DNA from: Chitinophagales bacterium
GTDB lineage: Bacteria; Bacteroidota; Bacteroidia; Chitinophagales; JADIYW01
Length of the DNA: 11,087 nt
Direction: 5' to 3'
Assembly: GCA_020636535.1 (NCBI GenBank)
Contig: JACJXT010000001.1
Coordinates: 1-11,087 of the forward strand
This document shows, piece after piece, positions 7,568 through 11,087 of this stretch (its first letter is position 1; the number at the start of each line of letters is the position of its first letter). The notes under the pieces were generated by a model, which did no database searches, had not been told where the DNA came from, and saw only the letters and a list, made by a program, of their open reading frames with translations. Position numbers and translations under genes: made by a program.

Positions 7568-8349
7568 TAAAATAATTGTGGATAAAGATTGTGTTTTAGT
7601 TGAAAAAGAATGTCATCGTACAATTCAATAGGCACGGCTGAACGCTCTGCGTAATTTAAGTATACATTTTTAGTCTTTAGAATATAATCATACGGCGATG
7701 TGTAACCTAATTTTTTATAATCTATATTTTTCCTAACATATTCCATTTTAGCTTTACTAACTGTAATTAAGTTATTGTTTTTTATATTATTTTTTTTAAG
7801 ATATAATTTTTTGTTTGAATAAATAATCGTTGGTTTTTTAGAAAAATTACCATTGTAGCTTGAATATTCTAAAGAATTTCTATACCCTTTTAGGTTGTGA
7901 AATTTGCTTAAATATTTGAAAATTAAACTACTTGCACCATTCTCAAGAAACCAGTACTTTGGCTTAAATTCTTTAATTATTTTGGCTGTCCAATATGCTG
8001 TTTTTTGACCTAATAATCTTAATTCTCGATGTCGCTTAACATAGTTATTTGCTTTAAAATTTTTCTGCCAGTAAAGGTTATATTCGTTATAATTTCTCCT
8101 GTAAAATCTAACATTCCCTATACTTAAAGTTACCCAAGTTTCGCAAGGTGGAGAGGCGAAAATAATATCAGGATTTGGCAGTTTTGATAGTTTTTTAATG
8201 CAACTTTTTTTTGACAAATCAATTTTTATAAAATTATCTGTAATTGCAGAACTTGATGGCAAACCAATAGAATATACTTTATATTCTTCTGAATTTAACT
8301 GCTGTGTGATAGCAGTTTCGCTATCAAATAACGACCAAATGATTTTCAT
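7567..8349 (-). CDS. Phage-type cytosine-C5 DNA methyltransferase-like protein
   Basis: With the ATG at 8349 the protein has 260 residues. It shows motif IV as IIFASPPCETW (Pro-Pro-Cys at 67-69, the Cys being the usual catalytic nucleophile), motif VI-like FLENGAS and a final RSAVPIELYDDIL like the closing AVP segment of C5 methyltransferases. The KKPTIIYSN segment matches the short phage-type members. Motif I is weak (IIWSLFDSET). There is no long variable region for target recognition, so the target is not predictable. A GTG at 8361 would add four residues, but I prefer 8349 because its ATG overlaps the upstream stop as TAATG. No nuclease gene is nearby, so protection of phage DNA from restriction is more likely than a restriction-modification system. 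Confidence 0.75.
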   Translation of the reverse strand: MKIIWSLFDSETAITQQLNSEEYKVYSIGLPSSSAITDNFIKIDLSKKSCIKKLSKLPNPDIIFASPPCETWVTLSIGNVRFYRRNYNEYNLYWQKNFKANNYVKRHRELRLLGQKTAYWTAKIIKEFKPKYWFLENGASSLIFKYLSKFHNLKGYRNSLEYSSYNGNFSKKPTIIYSNKKLYLKKNNIKNNNLITVSKAKMEYVRKNIDYKKLGYTSPYDYILKTKNVYLNYAERSAVPIELYDDILFQLKHNLYPQLF

Positions 8350-8540
8350 TAATTTTGACACAATTTTATCTTACTCAATACTTTTTCTTTCTCCAAAATA
8401 TACTCCCAACTATCTTCTATGTCGTCAATCCTATATTCTATTTTACCACTTGTTATCGTAGATATATTATTATTTTTCATATAAGAAACAATGTCTTTAG
8501 CGGTTAAATTTTGGTAGTTTTTTATTTCTGTTGCTTTCAT
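8349..8540 (-). CDS. Hypothetical protein, 63 aa
   Basis: This 63-residue protein starts MKATEIKNYQNLTAKDIVSY and ends EKVLSKIKLCQN. It is charged, with helix-forming ends and a short beta-like middle (TSGKIEYRID). I do not recognise a family. Its TAA overlaps the next gene's ATG as TAATG, suggesting coupling to the C5 methyltransferase-like gene. It is the first gene after the cassette-like region, starting 30 bases after the methyltransferase stop at 8571; that makes it the likely edge of the phage backbone. Confidence 0.6.
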   Translation of the reverse strand: MKATEIKNYQNLTAKDIVSYMKNNNISTITSGKIEYRIDDIEDSWEYILEKEKVLSKIKLCQN

Positions 8541-8569
8541 TTTTTTACTTTAGTTTCGTCAATCTGCTT

Positions 8570-8582
8570 GTTAGTGGCAATA
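8570..8582 (-). repeat. R''-like end box of second methyltransferase cassette
   Basis: Plus-strand GTTAGTGGCAATA (minus TATTGCCACTAAC) spans the methyltransferase stop. It is the inverted repeat, 12 of 13, of the bases that begin the same unit at 9281-9293. No palindrome follows on the 3' side, so the rest of an attC site is missing or lost here. Confidence 0.5.
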
Positions 8583-9335
8583 CTCAGAAGCCCTACGAAC
8601 AGCAACATCGTAATATTGTTTTTCCTTTTCTATTCCGATACCTATTCTATTGTTTTTTATAGCTGCTAAAATTGTTGTTCCGCTTCCCATTGTGTTATCT
8701 AAAACTGTATCGCCTTCGTTAGTGTATGTTTTTATAAGATATTCCATAAGCTCTAAACTTTTTTGCGTTGTATGGCTTTTTGCTTTTTGGTTAGCATTAG
8801 TAAATTCCAAAATAGAACTTGGGTAATAATCATCATTAAAATTATCAATAGGAGTTATTTGTCCGTAAACTTCAAAATCTTTTGTTGGAGCAATTTTTTT
8901 ATTTCTCATTTTACCTTTTGTCATTTGCGGATTATAAGTTGGTTGTTTTTTATAAAAAACTACAATATCCTCGTGTTGTCTTAAAGGCATCCGTTTACAA
9001 TTCATCATTCCTACTTTCATTTTTTTATCCCAAACAAGCGAATATTTAAAATCCTTAATATTTGAATTTATTAAAGTAGTTGTAAATGGTTGAGAGCCAA
9101 ACAATACAATTGCTCCGTTGTCTTTTATCACTCTTTCATATTGCTTCCAAAGTAAATCCAAGTCCAAAATACTATCCCACTTTGCTCTTGTAGTCCCATA
9201 AGGTAAATCGCAAATAATAGCATCAATTGATTTATCCTCAATAAAAGGAAAAACATCGAAGCAATCAGCGTTCACAAAAATACTGCCACTAACACGGGTT
9301 TGGCAAAATGGCTGTTCGGTAATTCTATCAATCAT
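8571..9335 (-). CDS. Beta-class N4/N6 DNA methyltransferase (second copy)
   Basis: The frame encodes up to 254 residues. Motif IV comes first as CDLPYG (DLPYG at 43-47) and motif I last as DNTMGSGTT (about 213-221), followed by GIGIEKE; this order marks the beta class of amino-methyltransferases (Pfam N6_N4_Mtase type). The middle, about residues 105-180, would hold target recognition. It transfers a methyl group from S-adenosylmethionine to adenine N6 or cytosine N4; which one cannot be told. The ATG at 9335 overlaps the upstream stop by 8 bases. A GTG at 9275, 18 bases after a cassette-type boundary at 9293, would give 234 residues starting at NADCFDV and may be the ancestral start. The stop codon lies inside an R''-like box at 8570-8582. 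Confidence 0.9.
   Translation of the reverse strand: MIDRITEQPFCQTRVSGSIFVNADCFDVFPFIEDKSIDAIICDLPYGTTRAKWDSILDLDLLWKQYERVIKDNGAIVLFGSQPFTTTLINSNIKDFKYSLVWDKKMKVGMMNCKRMPLRQHEDIVVFYKKQPTYNPQMTKGKMRNKKIAPTKDFEVYGQITPIDNFNDDYYPSSILEFTNANQKAKSHTTQKSLELMEYLIKTYTNEGDTVLDNTMGSGTTILAAIKNNRIGIGIEKEKQYYDVAVRRASEYCH
9281..9293 (-). repeat. Start box (R'-like) of second methyltransferase cassette
   Basis: On the minus strand this reads GTTAGTGGCAGTA, matching the inverted box at 8570-8582 except for one base. It begins with GTT, as integron R' boxes do, and is the inner end of the degenerate attC-like element at 9287-9402. Confidence 0.5.
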
Positions 9336-9402
9336 TTGATTTTAATTTTTTAAGTTTTGTAATTCTATTTAGCTTCGGGTTCAGCCACTTCGCCAAGCCC
9401 CT
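9287..9402 (-). repeat. Degenerate attC-like palindrome C
   Basis: Arms 9294-9316 and 9380-9402 are inverted repeats with 17 of 23 matches. The inner half shares layout with attC-like A: the plus-strand word AATGGC ends 19 bases from the GTT edge in both, and TCATTTG starts 45 bases from the inner edge in both. The outer R'' box expected to match the start of this unit (GTTGGCAGC) is not found near 9403-9418, so the site is probably inactive or is now used as coding sequence for the end of the 80-aa protein and the start of the methyltransferase. Confidence 0.45.
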
Positions 9403-9567
9403 ACGCTCCAACTCTAATTTACATTCGTTTGCCCATTCGTAATTTTCTTCTTCAACTGCTTTTTGCAAATGAAATTTAAGAAATTCGTTATCCCATTCTT
9501 TGCCATCACACCCAGTAAACTTACCTTGTTCGGGCATTGGTGGTAATTCATAATCACAACTTTTCAT
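9328..9567 (-). CDS. Hypothetical protein, 80 aa (cassette-like)
   Basis: I choose the ATG at 9567, 19 bases after the edge of the attC-like element B at 9586; an in-frame ATG at 9594 would read out of that element and is unlikely. The protein starts MKSCDYELPPMPEQGKFTGC and has a charged helical middle (HLQKAVEEENYEWANECKLE) and a basic end KLKKLKSND. No family is recognised. The region coding for residues about 52-62 (RRGLAKWLN) is one arm of the degenerate palindrome C, so the C-terminus may have been extended into an old attC-like site. The stop overlaps the next methyltransferase start by 8 bases. Confidence 0.6.
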   Translation of the reverse strand: MKSCDYELPPMPEQGKFTGCDGKEWDNEFLKFHLQKAVEEENYEWANECKLELERRGLAKWLNPKLNRITKLKKLKSND

Positions 9568-9585
9568 ATTTGTAAAATTAACTGC

Positions 9586-9717
9586 TGCCAACAAATGCTA
9601 TACAAAAGCGGGGCAGCGTTCCGCAATTGAACAGTTGTGCATCTATTTGTCATTTGTGCAAGGCTGACAAGGTGTGCATCTAATTCCCCGCCTTCGTATA
9701 GCATCGGCACGTTATGC
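9586..9717 (-). repeat. attC-like element B (132 bp) after the first methyltransferase gene
   Basis: This 132-base element fills the gap between two genes. Plus-strand arms AATGCTATACAAAAGCGGGG (9594-9613) and 9686-9705 are inverted repeats with 17 of 20 matches. The outer box is GTTATGC at 9711-9717 (minus GCATAAC, close to the R'' consensus RYYYAAC) and the inner box is TGCCAAC at 9586-9592 (minus GTTGGCA, starting GTT like R'). The outer box repeats the start of the methyltransferase unit in inverted orientation. The word TCATTTGTGC (9650-9659) also occurs in element A. Length and layout fit integron attC sites, and the gene lies on the expected side. It is GC-richer than its surroundings. 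Confidence 0.6.
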
Positions 9718-9723
9718 ACAAGT

Positions 9724-10794
9724 TTAAGAAAACAACGTCCGTGCATTTATTCGCTGTTCTGCTATTTTGAAATAGTTTTCGTCTTTCTCTATTCCGATAA
9801 AAGAACGGTTTGTGTTTTTACAAGCTACTCCAGTGCTTCCACTTCCCATAGTTAAATCAACTACTAAATTACCTTCGTTGCTGAAAGTTTTTATTAAATC
9901 CTCTAAAAGCAATATCGGTTTTTGCGTTGGGTGGTAGTTATCTCTATCTCGTTTGTATTCAAAAACATTATCCTTATATTTTCCACCTTGCCAAAGGTTA
10001 AATGTGCTTCCATATAGTTCGGTTTGTTCTTTTAAGTGTTGTTGTTGGTATTCGTCAAATATTTTTCCAATTTCGTCCTCCGTTTTATCAAAATTGAAAA
10101 ACTCATTTAATACTTTGTAATGCTTTTGAGTTATCTTTTGTATTTGCACATAGTTCCAGTCAAGTTTATGTTGGCAGATAACTTTTGCACTTTGTATGTT
10201 TTTGGCTATACCGCTTTTCAAATACGCTTCATGTAGTAGGTTATCATTCCAAAATATTCCAACTTTTTCTTGTGTGTCTTTTAGCCACTTTCTTATTGGG
10301 TGTTTTAATTCTAAATCGTGCTTTGGGTTCATTTTACTAAATATCAAAATATCCTCTGTTCTATAAAGTAAAGCACTTTTTGAACGCATAAAACTGCCAA
10401 GTGTATCTTTTAACCATATTGCCCTATAATTGAAAGGTAAGTTTGGTATTGCCTTATTTATCAATTCTCTTGTAAATGGTTCTTGTGCAAACAAAATCAT
10501 TTTACCATTTTTGCGAAGTATTCTATTTGCAACCTGCATTATTTTATCGGTATCAATAATACTATCCCATTCGTGTTTTTCTTCTCCATTATGGTAAATA
10601 CCCGTTTTACTTTGTCCTTCCATTGTACCATAGGGTAAGTCGGTAAGTATTAAATCAACACTTCCGCTTTCTATTTTATCGCTTTCAATCAGGCAATCCC
10701 CGAAAAAAAGACGAGAAAAAACCTGTGCATAACACTCGCTATAAGTAATGGCGGGGTTCGTGCTGTTATTATCATTTGTGCTTTCTATTGTCAT
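9724..10794 (-). CDS. Beta-class N4/N6 DNA methyltransferase (first copy)
   Basis: Counting from a GTG at 10833 (369 residues), the core runs from about residue 40. Motif IV is TDLPYG (DLPYG at 65-69) and motif I is at the end as DLTMGSGST (326-334) followed by IGIEKDE, the beta-class order. The middle (about 165-300) is longer than in the second methyltransferase and should hold the target recognition part. I give the ATG at 10794 (356 residues). Either start lies inside the attC-like element A, and the unit itself has no ATG, GTG or TTG in frame before the core, so the present N-terminal 30-40 residues are encoded by the element. The stop is followed at once by the attC-like element B. Expected role: methylation of adenine N6 or cytosine N4 of phage DNA. 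Confidence 0.88.
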   Translation of the reverse strand: MTIESTNDNNSTNPAITYSECYAQVFSRLFFGDCLIESDKIESGSVDLILTDLPYGTMEGQSKTGIYHNGEEKHEWDSIIDTDKIMQVANRILRKNGKMILFAQEPFTRELINKAIPNLPFNYRAIWLKDTLGSFMRSKSALLYRTEDILIFSKMNPKHDLELKHPIRKWLKDTQEKVGIFWNDNLLHEAYLKSGIAKNIQSAKVICQHKLDWNYVQIQKITQKHYKVLNEFFNFDKTEDEIGKIFDEYQQQHLKEQTELYGSTFNLWQGGKYKDNVFEYKRDRDNYHPTQKPILLLEDLIKTFSNEGNLVVDLTMGSGSTGVACKNTNRSFIGIEKDENYFKIAEQRINARTLFS

Positions 10795-10858
10795 TCGTTG
10801 TATTTTGATAGTGAGTAGTTCTAATTCCGCCACATCTCAAAGCACCTTAACGTTGTGC
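10727..10858 (-). repeat. attC-like element A (132 bp) before the first methyltransferase gene
   Basis: This element has the same length as B. Its outer box is GTTGTGC at 10852-10858 (minus GCACAAC) and its inner box is GCATAAC at 10727-10733 (minus GTTATGC); they pair apart from one G-T type difference. Inner arms 10738-10754 and 10827-10843 (CCGCCACATCTCAAAGC) are inverted repeats with 12 of 17 matches. It contains TCATTTGTGC (10772-10781), shared with B. It begins four bases after the stop codon of the 70-aa gene and runs into the methyltransferase reading frame. This is the layout of R''-L''...L'-R' in integron attC sites. Confidence 0.6.
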
Positions 10859-10861
10859 GTA

Positions 10862-11077
10862 ATTTCACAACCACTTCCATGACTTTGCTTTTTCAAACTG
10901 ACTTTCAAGTTTTTTTCTCTTTTTTAAATCCGTTGCGACATTATGTAGCATCATAAATACTTCTTCAATACTATTACCTTGTACAAGGTCTAGCAATACT
11001 GTATAAATAGAAGCGTCTTGATAAGCCAATTCTTTATTGCTATTTAGTTCTTTAACTAACTTTTTCTGAAATTTCAT
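10862..11077 (-). CDS. Hypothetical protein, about 70 aa
   Basis: The frame starts with ATG at 11077 (MKFQKKLVKELNSNKELAYQ) and ends KAKSWKWL with a TGA at 10862-10864. The product is helical and basic at both ends, with a central hydrophobic part (YTVLLDLVQGNSIEEVFMML). I recognise no family. The frame remains open to the right edge, so a longer start outside the window is possible. The stop codon is four bases from the attC-like element A, so the gene looks like the payload of a cassette that begins outside the window. Confidence 0.6.
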
Positions 11078-11087
11078 ATCTTTTGAC

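Noticed and set aside
8424..8569. An intact attC palindrome after the second methyltransferase
   Set aside because: Only the first box (8570-8582) is present. The word GATTGACGA recurs downstream as a direct, not inverted, repeat, and no matching arms are found.
9564..9746. A 60-codon minus-strand frame across the methyltransferase-80-aa gap
   Set aside because: It runs through the whole of attC-like element B and overlaps both neighbours; open frames through such palindromes are common by chance and the peptide looks like translated repeat.
7567..10794. A restriction-modification system
   Set aside because: There are three methyltransferases, but none of the neighbouring small proteins shows nuclease motifs, so no restriction partner can be claimed.
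8541..11087. A full integron with integrase, attI and Pc promoter
   Set aside because: No tyrosine recombinase gene or attI-like site is seen in the window; only the cassette-like units can be supported.

Overview
The window reads as part of a tailed phage or prophage of a Bacteroidetes-type host. The host assignment rests on strong A+T bias, overlapping start/stop junctions, few clear Shine-Dalgarno sites and the general look of the proteins; it is an inference. All supported genes lie on the minus strand, so the transcript runs from the right edge (11087) to the left edge (1).

Right part (about 8570-11087): a 70-aa hypothetical protein, a beta-class N4/N6 DNA methyltransferase, an 80-aa hypothetical protein and a second beta-class DNA methyltransferase. 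These genes are separated by GC-richer imperfect palindromes (10727-10858, 9586-9717 and a degenerate one near 9287-9402) that look like integron attC sites. For both methyltransferase units, the first bases of the unit are the inverted repeat of the R''-like box at the gene's stop codon (12 of 13 bases each). That is the relation expected if each unit once circularised as a gene cassette. No integrase is visible.

Middle part (about 5250-8540): a tightly packed set of a 63-aa hypothetical, a phage-type cytosine-C5 methyltransferase-like protein (PPC and ENG motifs), a second 63-aa protein, a ParB-like N-terminal domain protein, a radical SAM protein (CX3CX2C) and a 37-aa protein, mostly with 1-4 base overlaps. 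A roughly 180-base stretch with a weak hairpin and at most a tiny ORF follows.

Left part (1-5240): terminase small subunit, terminase large subunit (ATPase and nuclease motifs visible), a 43-aa small ORF, a 191-aa protein whose reading frame appears to shift by -1 at a run of nine T into a start-less C-terminal extension (the lambda G/GT tail-chaperone arrangement), and then a tail tape measure protein that runs off the left edge. Portal, protease and capsid genes are not between terminase and tail genes and must lie elsewhere.

Together: packaging (TerS/TerL), tail length determination (chaperone and tape measure), and a DNA-modification block with three methyltransferases and no visible restriction nuclease, which fits protection of phage DNA against host restriction. 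The methyltransferases in the right part look as if they were acquired as cassettes.
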